A stretch of DNA of 64,000 bases, from the NCBI GenBank assembly GCA_903892515.1, contig CAITIS010000098.1, forward strand, positions 101,674 to 165,673, in the 5' to 3' direction. The notes beneath the pieces are model-generated. The model searched no databases and was not told where the DNA came from. It was given only the letters and a program-made list of their open reading frames with translations. Position numbers and translations under genes: made by a program. Position 1 is the first letter of the stretch, and every line of letters begins with the position of its first letter. The stretch comes from an uncultured Planctomycetota bacterium (lineage in GTDB: Bacteria > Planctomycetota > Phycisphaerae > SM23-33). Below are positions 50,573 through 57,914 of the stretch, in pieces.

Positions 50573-52807
50573 TTACGCCAGGTTCTTGAACAGGTCCATG
50601 CCGTCGAAGTTGCTGGGACCAAAGTCTCGCAGCAGTGGGTTCTTTCCCGCTGACGTCTTGAACCAGTTGCCGGCTCGGGCCGGCCAGACCACGGCCACTG
50701 GCTGAAGCTGATCCAGCAGAACCGTGGCTGTGGCCGTTGTGGCTGTAGCCGCGACGATTGGGGCCGCCGCTAAGGCCATGGGTGCCGAGCCGGGCGCCTG
50801 CTCTGGCGCCGAGTTGACCCTCTTGTTGAAGTAGGACTCCAGCATGATGTAGTCTTGGAAGTTGGTGATTCCATCGCTGTTGAAGTCGCCGCCCGACCAA
50901 CCCATGCCGCTCTTGCCGAAGTTGCCTTCCAGGATGATGTAGTCCTTGAAGTTGGTGACGTCGTCGAGGTTCGCGTCGCCGGGCATGTGCTGGAATACGT
51001 TCACCAGAACGGCGCGGACCGTTCCGGGCTGGTTGTTGACGTCGTAAGGAACGGTGATGATGCGTTGCGAGCCCACCGGCATCAGGGCCGCACTGCCGGA
51101 CCATTGCCACGCTCCGTTGCCCTGGTTAGTGGCCGCGCCGATCAGCGTGTCGCTGACATCGAAGGAACCGTTGTGGTTGGAATCGATGTAGAACTTGACG
51201 GCCGTGATCGGCTGGCCTTCGGGGTCGGCCACGCCGTTGGCGGTAAGTGTCAGCGGGCCCGTAGCCGTCGTGATGATGGGGTCGACGTTGGCCGCGAACG
51301 ATGCCACGCTGGGAGGAATCAGGTCCGGTACGTGCTTCCACGTCAGCACGTTGGCATTGGGGGCCAGCAAGCCCTCCGCCAGATCGGCCCACATGGTGTG
51401 GCCTTCGTCGTTGAGGTGCACGAAGTCCGCATGCAGCGAGCCCACGAACTGCATTCCGCGGGCGCTCATGGCGGCGTTGATGTCGATCACGGCGCAGCCC
51501 TTGGTGGCGGCGATCTGCTTGGTCTTTGTGCCCATGGCCTTGAGGATGCCATTGACGCCCAGATTGCTCAGCCCCATGCTCGGGATGCTGTAGCCGCCCG
51601 GGAGAACGCTGGTAGAGGTCGTCATGGTTTGCAGAGCGACCTCGATGCCGGCGGCCTTGAGCTGATCGATGGCGGCGTTGGTGTTCGGCACGTACGTACC
51701 GTCAACGGACCCGTACATGGCATCGTTTCCGCCGTATTCCCAGATGACCAGGTCAGGGTGCTCATTGAAGATCTGGGAGATGTTGGCCAGACCGTTGCCG
51801 GTTTGCCAGCCACCTACGGCCACGGCCACCACCTGCACGTCTCCGACCGGGCGCGGCGTGATGGCATCGTACCAACTCGTGCCGTCATTGGTGCGCAACT
51901 CGAAGGAAGAGGAACTGTAGCCGTAATCGTTCTTAAGTCGCGTCGCCAGCCTGGCCCAATACGTGTACTGAAGCACTATGGTGGCCGGGTCGGACCAGCT
52001 CTGATGCATCCAATACAACTGGGCGCCGGCGGGAATAGAATCGCCGGCCACCACGATCTTTACCGGCTGGTGCGCCTGGAGCTTGGCCAGCGTGTTGGCG
52101 ATCTGGTCGCGGCCTGAGACGAACGCCTCGGTCGGGAGATATCCGACCGGGTCACGGTTGGTCGTCGGCGTGATCGCTTCGGGCGTCGCGCCGGAGTAGT
52201 AGAAGTCGAGCCGGTCGATCAGGAAGTCATTGGGCTTGGAGTAGCTCAAACGCTGAATCGTGTAACTGAGGTTAGTAAAGTAGCCGGTGACCGGCGGGGA
52301 GAAACTGCTCCAGGGGATATAGACCTTTTGCCAGTTCGTGTTATGCAGAGACACCTTGAACTTGGAGTCTCCGGCGCTAGTGCCAAAGCCGGTGCTGAAG
52401 ACCGCAACGGTGTCGCTGGAGCCCAGGGTGCCGTCGCCGCTGCCGTCGCCTTTGAACCAGAAACAAATGCCCGCATAGCCGCCGCTGCTCCAGCCGGTGT
52501 CGGACATGGTTCGCCAGCCCAGCGTGAGCTGGCCGCCCGGGGCGTAGACCATCAGCGCCGAGCCATCGCCGACAGACTCGGACGTGTCAAAGACCTGCAA
52601 TCGCGTGTTCGTATCGCCATTACTGCTTTCGAGCCAATCACGCGAGCCGGGAATGGCGTACTGGTAGTCGAACTCATAGTGCGCCTCGCCGGGCGGCACG
52701 AACGGATACGCCGCCGGGTCGGGTAGCGGCGTGGGCAGATTGGCCAGCATCAGACGAGGTTCCAGCGGCTGAAGATCGACGGCTCGATACACGCGGTGAC
52801 GGATCAT
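50573..52807 (-). CDS. Secreted SGNH/GDSL hydrolase with LEPRLMLA signature and dockerin-like repeats
   Basis: A 744-residue exported protein. The ATG at 52807 has GAGAGGAAC upstream. LEPRLMLA is at residues 15-22. Residues 40-220 are a beta-sandwich, probably carbohydrate-binding (YAGICFWFKGDGSGDGTLGS). Residues about 248-480 are an SGNH esterase: GDSIPAG (Ser257), YGGNDAM, and DFVHLND (Asp461, His464). Residues 500-600 hold an Ig-like segment, then two dockerin-like EF-hands (GDANLDD, GDFNSDG). It probably deacetylates extracellular polysaccharide. It is divergent from the histidine kinase gene. Confidence 0.83.
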   Translation of the reverse strand: MIRHRVYRAVDLQPLEPRLMLANLPTPLPDPAAYPFVPPGEAHYEFDYQYAIPGSRDWLESSNGDTNTRLQVFDTSESVGDGSALMVYAPGGQLTLGWRTMSDTGWSSGGYAGICFWFKGDGSGDGTLGSSDTVAVFSTGFGTSAGDSKFKVSLHNTNWQKVYIPWSSFSPPVTGYFTNLSYTIQRLSYSKPNDFLIDRLDFYYSGATPEAITPTTNRDPVGYLPTEAFVSGRDQIANTLAKLQAHQPVKIVVAGDSIPAGAQLYWMHQSWSDPATIVLQYTYWARLATRLKNDYGYSSSSFELRTNDGTSWYDAITPRPVGDVQVVAVAVGGWQTGNGLANISQIFNEHPDLVIWEYGGNDAMYGSVDGTYVPNTNAAIDQLKAAGIEVALQTMTTSTSVLPGGYSIPSMGLSNLGVNGILKAMGTKTKQIAATKGCAVIDINAAMSARGMQFVGSLHADFVHLNDEGHTMWADLAEGLLAPNANVLTWKHVPDLIPPSVASFAANVDPIITTATGPLTLTANGVADPEGQPITAVKFYIDSNHNGSFDVSDTLIGAATNQGNGAWQWSGSAALMPVGSQRIITVPYDVNNQPGTVRAVLVNVFQHMPGDANLDDVTNFKDYIILEGNFGKSGMGWSGGDFNSDGITNFQDYIMLESYFNKRVNSAPEQAPGSAPMALAAAPIVAATATTATATVLLDQLQPVAVVWPARAGNWFKTSAGKNPLLRDFGPSNFDGMDLFKNLA

Positions 52808-53115
52808 GACGTGTTCCTCTCTACACGGGTTCGCCGGCGCGGCCACGGATGCCAAGCCGGCGGGTCTCCTTTTGCGGCAAGACGGATTCATCTTACCATC
52901 GCTCTCAGTATAACCCACTATTCCTCTGCTGGCTACAGGGAAGTTGAGGCGTGCGCGTTACATTATTGGCCCCAAGGGCTTGCTAACTGCTTCACGGCCT
53001 GGCTATACTCGGTAAACCAAATCGTCAAGAGGACTGCTGAGCAGATGAGTGCGCGTTCCGAGCCGCGTCGGTGGGTTGACTGCACCTGCGATGATTTCGT
53101 TCCCGAGAGGCCGAT
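52808..53115. other. Divergent promoter region
   Basis: On the plus strand TTGCTA (52980-52985), 18 bases and TATACT (53004-53009) precede the kinase gene. On the minus strand TATACT (52912-52907) precedes the SGNH gene, without a convincing -35. No gene is seen. Confidence 0.5.
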
Positions 53116-54774
53116 GTGAGCAAGCAAAAACGACAAATCAGCCAGGACGGCGTCTCGCAGGCGAACCCTCAGCGGAAGGCTGCCGAACCTGCCCAGCACG
53201 CCAAACGGATGCCTCGGGCGGGGGCCCCTGAGAATCAACGGCCAAGTGGTCAGGACGATGATGGTCGCCGGGGCGAGGTTTTTGACGCGGCGCCACAGGC
53301 CATGGTGATCGTATCGGCCGATGGCACGGTGGTTCACATCAACCGCAGCGCCAGGGCTTTGATCGGACGTCATGAGGGCGGTCTGGAGGGCCAGCGATGG
53401 GGGCAAGTCTCCCGTTGCGTGCATGCCCAGGGCGGAAGCGGCTGCGGCACGAATGAGCCATGCGGGCCTTGCGTTGTTCGCAAGAGCGTAACGGACACGG
53501 TCGAGACCGGCCGGCCCGTCAACAACGCCGAGTGCCACTTCGCCACGGCCAGCGACGGAACCGCCAGCAATCTGGACCTGCTCATCACGACGACTCTGCT
53601 TGGCTCGGGCCGGCAACGAGTGCTCTTGACCCTGGCCGACGTCACAGACATCAAGAAGGCCCAGGCCCAGTCTCTGGGCGTTCTGCAGAAGGCTCAGGAG
53701 CGGTTTCGCATGCTGGTCGAGCACGTCAAGGACGCGCTCTTCATGCAGATCGACGGGAAGTTTGCCTACCTCAATCCCGCCGCCGTCCGCCTGTTCGGGG
53801 CCGAGTCGGCCGAGCAACTTATTGGACAACCTATCTTGGATAGAGTTCGGCCGGACGTTCGCGAGAAGGTCCGCGAGCACATTCGGCTGCTCAATGAAGA
53901 GCAACAGGCCGTCCCTACGATTGAGGAGACGTACCTGCGTTTGGACGGAACGATAGTGCCGGTGGAAGTCTCGGCTGCCCCGATCGAGTTCGCTGGGCGG
54001 CGCGGCGCGGCGGTTTTCGCACGCGACATCACCGAGCGCAAAGCCGCCGAGGCGGCCTTGCGGGAGAGCGAGCAAAAGTATCGCGAGCTCTTCGATCACG
54101 TGCCCATCGGCATCTTCAAATCGACTCTCGACGGCCAAATCCATTACGTGAACCCCGCCTATGCCGCGATCTTCGGCTATGACTCGCCCGAGGAACTGAC
54201 AACTATCGTCAATCGAGAATGCGTGTGTGCTGTACTGTATATGAATCCAGATGAGCGTCCACGGTTCGTGGACGCCGCCCTGGCCTCGGGCCAATGGGAA
54301 AGATTTGAGAATCGGTATCGCCGCAAAGACGGCAGTGAGATGATCGGCACGCTCATTGTCTCTGTCCAACGAAGCGCCTCCGGGCAGACGTACGTTACGG
54401 GCTTTGTCGATGACATCACGCAGCGCAAAGCAGCCCAGGCAGCGTTGCAGGAGAGCGAACGGAAATACCGTCTGCTGGCCGAGAGCACTGCGGACGTGCT
54501 CTGGGTTGTGGATATGGAGACGCTGTGCTTCCGATACGTCAGTCCGTCTTGCCAACGGCTGGTTGGCTGGACGCCAGGGGAACTCATAGGGCAGAGCATC
54601 GAAAAGGTCTTTACTGAGCAATCGTTGGCGTTGACGCAGCGTGTGATTCCCGAGCGGATCGCGGCGTTTCGTGCGGGGGGGGGCGAACGTTTATACAGAC
54701 GAGATGACTCAGCGCGGGCCCGACGGCACGGCTGTCTGGGTCGAGACCGTAACGCGGATTCAGATGAACGATGA
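53116..54774 (+). CDS. PAS-rich sensor histidine kinase, 5' part (frameshifted)
   Basis: The N-terminal 520 residues of a hybrid histidine kinase; the last ~30 residues of this frame are out-of-frame noise after the G9 tract at 54675. Four PAS domains are visible: about 57-170, 190-315 (ending DITERKAAEAALRESEQKYR), 325-445 (ending DDITQRKAAQAALQESERKY) and 452 onwards. The third and fourth carry the usual PAS/PAC joints. There is no signal peptide or membrane segment, so it is a soluble cytoplasmic sensor; CGTNEPCGPC in the first PAS could bind a metal or cluster. Removal of one G would fuse it with 54671-56338 into a 1073-residue kinase. Confidence 0.8.
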   Translation: MSKQKRQISQDGVSQANPQRKAAEPAQHAKRMPRAGAPENQRPSGQDDDGRRGEVFDAAPQAMVIVSADGTVVHINRSARALIGRHEGGLEGQRWGQVSRCVHAQGGSGCGTNEPCGPCVVRKSVTDTVETGRPVNNAECHFATASDGTASNLDLLITTTLLGSGRQRVLLTLADVTDIKKAQAQSLGVLQKAQERFRMLVEHVKDALFMQIDGKFAYLNPAAVRLFGAESAEQLIGQPILDRVRPDVREKVREHIRLLNEEQQAVPTIEETYLRLDGTIVPVEVSAAPIEFAGRRGAAVFARDITERKAAEAALRESEQKYRELFDHVPIGIFKSTLDGQIHYVNPAYAAIFGYDSPEELTTIVNRECVCAVLYMNPDERPRFVDAALASGQWERFENRYRRKDGSEMIGTLIVSVQRSASGQTYVTGFVDDITQRKAAQAALQESERKYRLLAESTADVLWVVDMETLCFRYVSPSCQRLVGWTPGELIGQSIEKVFTEQSLALTQRVIPERIAAFRAGGGERLYRRDDSARARRHGCLGRDRNADSDER

Positions 54775-56338
54775 AACGGGGCACCTCGAGACCATGGGCG
54801 TGTCCCGCGACATTGGCGAGCGCAAGCTGGCCGAGGAGACGCTGCGGGCGAGCGAGCAGCGTTTCCGGCTGCTGCATGAACTCCTGCCGGTGGGGTACCA
54901 CTCTCTTGACGAACGTGGCTGCCTGATCGACGTCAACAATGCCTGGTTGACGATGGTGGGGTATACGCGCGAAGAGATGATAGGACGCTGGTTGGGCGAC
55001 TTCCTGCCGGTGGAGTCGGCGCCGCTATTCCGCACGCAGTTCGCCGAATTGAAGACATCCGGCCAGACGCAGGTGGAGTTCGAAATCATGCGCAAGGACG
55101 GGGCCTGTCGGACGGTCTTCGTCGTCGTGCGCGTCGCCCGCGATGAGCAGGGAAACTTCCGCCAGGCCCACTGCATCGCCACAGACATTACCGAGAAGAA
55201 GTGGCTCGATGCCAAGCACCGTCAGGCGCAGAAGTTGGAGGCTTTGGGGAGGCTGGCCGCCGGCGTAGCGCACGATTTCAACAACCAGCTTACGGTAATC
55301 CAGGGCTATTGCGACCTGCTGCTGGACGAGCACAAAGCCAAAAGTTCGTTGCGCGAGGCGCTCACGCAGATTCGTCAAGCTTCCCGGCGGGCGCAATCCA
55401 CCACGGGGCACCTTCTGTCCTTCAGCCGGCAGCAGATCCTCAAGCCCGAACCGGTCGACCTGCGTGATCTGCTTCGGGAAATGCAGAATCCTTTCTCTCG
55501 AATTCTGGGCGAGGGGATCAAGGTCGTTCTGGTGGCCAACCCGGATGTCCCGCCGGTGTACGTGGACCGCTCCGGCCTACAGCAGGCGATCACGAATCTC
55601 GTTATCAATTCCCGCGACGCAATGCCGAACGGCGGCCGGATCGTGCTGCAAACGTCGTTGCGGAGCGTGGACGAATCCGAGGCGCCCCGATACGCCCAGG
55701 CCAAGCCGGGGCAGTACGTGTTGCTGGAGGTGATCGACACGGGCTGTGGGATGGACCGTGAGACGCTCGATCGAGCGTACGATCCGTTCTTTACGACCAA
55801 GGGAGTTGGCAAGGGCACCGGTTTGGGCATCCCGATGGTGCAGGGGTTTATCAATCAGAGCAATGGCTTCATGGCCATTCAGAGCCAGCTTGGCACGGGC
55901 ACGGCGGTTCACTTGCTGTTGCCGCCCTCTGGCAAGACGCTCACGCTCGCGCCGGTGGCTCGCGAGGCCGCGGCCCGGCCCTCAGGCAAACGGGCGAGGA
56001 TCCTGGTCGTTGAAGATGAGCCGGCCGTTCGCAGCCTGATCGCCAAGACGCTCGCAGCAGGCCATTATGATGTGCTGGAAGCGAGTTGCCCCTCTGAGGC
56101 GATCGCGACGGTGAAGAACTTGCGTGAGCCTATCGATCTGCTGCTGACGGACGTGGTGATGCCGGAGATGAAAGGGACCGAATTGGCCAAGCATCTCAAG
56201 GCCGAGTTCGGGGTCCTTCGGGTCTTGTTCATCACGGGCTACTCCGATCATGCTCCACGGGGACGCGTGATCCGCAAGCCCTTTGACGCACAGGAACTGA
56301 TTGATGGAGTGAGAATATCGCTTGACGCCCATGGATAG
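54671..56338 (+). CDS. Hybrid histidine kinase, 3' part (PAS, HisKA, HATPase, receiver)
   Basis: The continuation of the preceding gene in another frame. It completes a PAS domain (TAVWVETVTRIQMN, ending DIGERKLAEETLRASEQRFR) and adds another PAS. The dimerisation domain AAGVAHDFNNQLTVIQGY carries the phospho-accepting His (719 in the joined numbering). The ATPase has NLVINSRDAM, DTGCGM and GTGLGIPMV. A C-terminal receiver RILVVEDEP has Asp in LLTDVVMP (1012) and the Lys in RKPFD. As a separate protein it would lack most PAS input. The next gene, an HTH-receiver regulator, overlaps its end by 17 bases and is a likely partner. Confidence 0.85.
   Translation: MRGGANVYTDEMTQRGPDGTAVWVETVTRIQMNDETGHLETMGVSRDIGERKLAEETLRASEQRFRLLHELLPVGYHSLDERGCLIDVNNAWLTMVGYTREEMIGRWLGDFLPVESAPLFRTQFAELKTSGQTQVEFEIMRKDGACRTVFVVVRVARDEQGNFRQAHCIATDITEKKWLDAKHRQAQKLEALGRLAAGVAHDFNNQLTVIQGYCDLLLDEHKAKSSLREALTQIRQASRRAQSTTGHLLSFSRQQILKPEPVDLRDLLREMQNPFSRILGEGIKVVLVANPDVPPVYVDRSGLQQAITNLVINSRDAMPNGGRIVLQTSLRSVDESEAPRYAQAKPGQYVLLEVIDTGCGMDRETLDRAYDPFFTTKGVGKGTGLGIPMVQGFINQSNGFMAIQSQLGTGTAVHLLLPPSGKTLTLAPVAREAAARPSGKRARILVVEDEPAVRSLIAKTLAAGHYDVLEASCPSEAIATVKNLREPIDLLLTDVVMPEMKGTELAKHLKAEFGVLRVLFITGYSDHAPRGRVIRKPFDAQELIDGVRISLDAHG
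54675..54683 (+). other. G9 homopolymer at the kinase frameshift
   Basis: Nine consecutive G residues mark exactly where the reading frame shifts. Eight G would restore one continuous kinase frame. The tract may be a sequencing error, a phase-variable repeat or a transcriptional slippage site. Confidence 0.85.
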
Positions 56339-57053
56339 GGAGATGCAGAATAGAAACTTCACGTGTTGCACGTCGGCTGTTGAGCGGGAGATTCATTCGT
56401 ACGTGCTTTCATTCAGTGCTGAGCGCATATATGTGACCTTCCGCGGGGTGATCGCGGCCTTGGGGTGCAATGTGGGCAGGATAAAGACGAGCAAGCTGAG
56501 CACGCTGCAGGCAGCCAAACTCCTAGGTGTGTCGGATCAATCGGTGGCCAATTGGGTTGACTCGGGCCAGTTGAAGGCGGGGCGTACGCCCGGCGGACAT
56601 CGCCGGATCGAGCCGGACGACCTGGTCGCTTTCGTCAAACGCCAGAAACTTCGCATTCCTGCCGGGCTGCTGTCAGCCAACCCTACGGTTCTGCTTGTGG
56701 ACGACGAAAAGGAACTGGCCCAGTGGTTGGCGAGCGTGTTGCAGGCGGAGTGCCCGGGGTACCGCGTGTTGCTCGCCCACGACGGCTTCCTTGCTGGACA
56801 GATTATCGCATCCGAACGGCCGGACGTGGTCGTTCTGGATCTGCATTTGCCCGGCGTGGACGGATTTGAAGTCTGCCGCCGCATCAAGGCCGACCCGCAC
56901 ACTCGCAACATCTCGGTAATCGCCGTGACGGGCTATGCCTCCCCGGAAGCAGAGAGATCCATTATGGATGCCGGCGCGTCGGCATACATGCCAAAACCCT
57001 TGGAAGCCAAGGCAATATGCCAGCTTGTGCGCGAGTTTGCCCCGCTGGGCTAG
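56322..57053 (+). CDS. Response regulator with N-terminal MerR/BldC-like HTH and C-terminal receiver
   Basis: Up to 243 residues; the first ~45 are doubtful because the frame begins inside the kinase gene and lacks a good Shine-Dalgarno site. LSTLQAAKLLGVSDQSVANW with DSGQLKAGRTPGGHRRI is an excisionase/MerR-type DNA-binding module. PTVLLVDDEKELAQWLASVL opens a receiver with the acceptor Asp in VVVLDLHLPGVDG and Lys in MPKPLE. The order HTH then receiver is the reverse of common OmpR/NarL regulators. It probably acts as DNA-binding output of the adjacent hybrid kinase. Confidence 0.8.
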   Translation: MTPMDREMQNRNFTCCTSAVEREIHSYVLSFSAERIYVTFRGVIAALGCNVGRIKTSKLSTLQAAKLLGVSDQSVANWVDSGQLKAGRTPGGHRRIEPDDLVAFVKRQKLRIPAGLLSANPTVLLVDDEKELAQWLASVLQAECPGYRVLLAHDGFLAGQIIASERPDVVVLDLHLPGVDGFEVCRRIKADPHTRNISVIAVTGYASPEAERSIMDAGASAYMPKPLEAKAICQLVREFAPLG

Positions 57054-57407
57054 CTAGAGCCGGTTTGACCTGTGGCACAGCCGCCCTCGGCTGTGGTTTT
57101 GCGGCCAAATTGGCGTCTTCTCGCCCGGCTCGCGCTTGAGGGCGCGCGTCATGAGCCTCGCTGCAGCGGCGGTTCCCGCCGACCTCCATCTGGCCTATAC
57201 CCTATCTGTCGCTCCAGCCATACATCTCCGACAGACTCGGAAAAATCCTAAAGATACAAAAGACCAAAGGCGGTCCCGCCGATTGAGTTAGCGGGAACGG
57301 GTGCGAGCCAGTGCAGCGTCTTCTGTGACTTAACGCAGACCAACCGCGGCGATTCGTCGTGGCAGTTGGGTCCGTGGGGCACGGGACACTCTAAGGAGAG
57401 AATGCAT
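57054..57407. other. Gap with composite repeat, upstream of cheW
   Basis: Contains the inverted copy of the composite element (57059-57155). Then comes a sequence with GGCGGTCCCGCCGATTGAGTTAGCGGGAACG near 57269-57299 that can form a short hairpin. No gene or convincing promoter is seen. Confidence 0.5.
57059..57155. repeat. Composite two-hairpin element, copy 3 (inverted)
   Basis: Begins GAGCCGGTTTGACCTGTGGC, then hairpin B (CACAGCCGCCCTCGGCTGTG), a linker TTTTGCGGCCAAATTGGCGT and CTTCTCGCCCGG, then a degenerate hairpin A (GCGCTTGAGGGCGCGC). The order is the reverse of copies 1 and 2. Confidence 0.65.
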
Positions 57408-57896
57408 ATGGCCGAGCAAATCGAGACGAGTCGTCAGCAGAGCAGGGCGGGCAAGTACCTGACGTTTGTCCTGGCCAAAGAGACGTACGGCCTGGAGATT
57501 CTGAAGGTACGCGAGATCATCGGCATCATGGACATCACAGCTGTGCCGCGCGCGCCCGAGTTCGTCAAGGGGGTCATAAACCTTCGCGGCAAAGTCATTC
57601 CCGTAGTGGATCTTCGGCTGAAGTTCGGCTTGGCCGAGGCACAGCACACCGAAGAAACATGCATCATCGTCGTCACCGTCGAGCAAGTTGAGATGGGCAT
57701 CGTGGTGGACAAGGTTTCGGAGGTCCTCAACATCGCCGCTGAGGGCATCGAAGAGACGCCATCCTTCGGCGTCGACGTGGACACCGCCTTCATCCTGGGC
57801 ATGGGCAAGGCCAATGGCCGGGTCATCATCCTGCTGGATATCGTTAAGGTGATGATCGGTTCTGACATCGCGGCGATAGCAACGTCTGCCGCCTAA
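57408..57896 (+). CDS. cheW: Chemotaxis coupling protein CheW
   Basis: A 162-residue CheW. The ATG at 57408 lies nine bases after AAGGAG; the ATG at 57402 is too close to it. KYLTFVLAKETYGLEILKVREI, in part, AVPRAPEFVKGVINLRGKVIPVVDLRLKF, in part, and GIVVDKVSEVLNI are the conserved stretches of the two SH3-like lobes; NLRGKVIPVVDLR is the receptor/CheA interface. It couples chemoreceptors to CheA. A carbonic-anhydrase-fused chemoreceptor starts 19 bases downstream, so both belong to one transcript. No CheA, CheY or flagellar gene is in the window. Confidence 0.93.
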   Translation: MAEQIETSRQQSRAGKYLTFVLAKETYGLEILKVREIIGIMDITAVPRAPEFVKGVINLRGKVIPVVDLRLKFGLAEAQHTEETCIIVVTVEQVEMGIVVDKVSEVLNIAAEGIEETPSFGVDVDTAFILGMGKANGRVIILLDIVKVMIGSDIAAIATSAA

Positions 57897-57914
57897 GCGA
57901 AAGGATGCATATCC

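Noticed and set aside
57249..57285. Flagellar sigma-28 promoter before cheW (TAAAGATA ... GCCGATTG)
   Set aside because: The spacing between the two boxes is about ten bases too long for sigma-28, and no flagellar genes are nearby.
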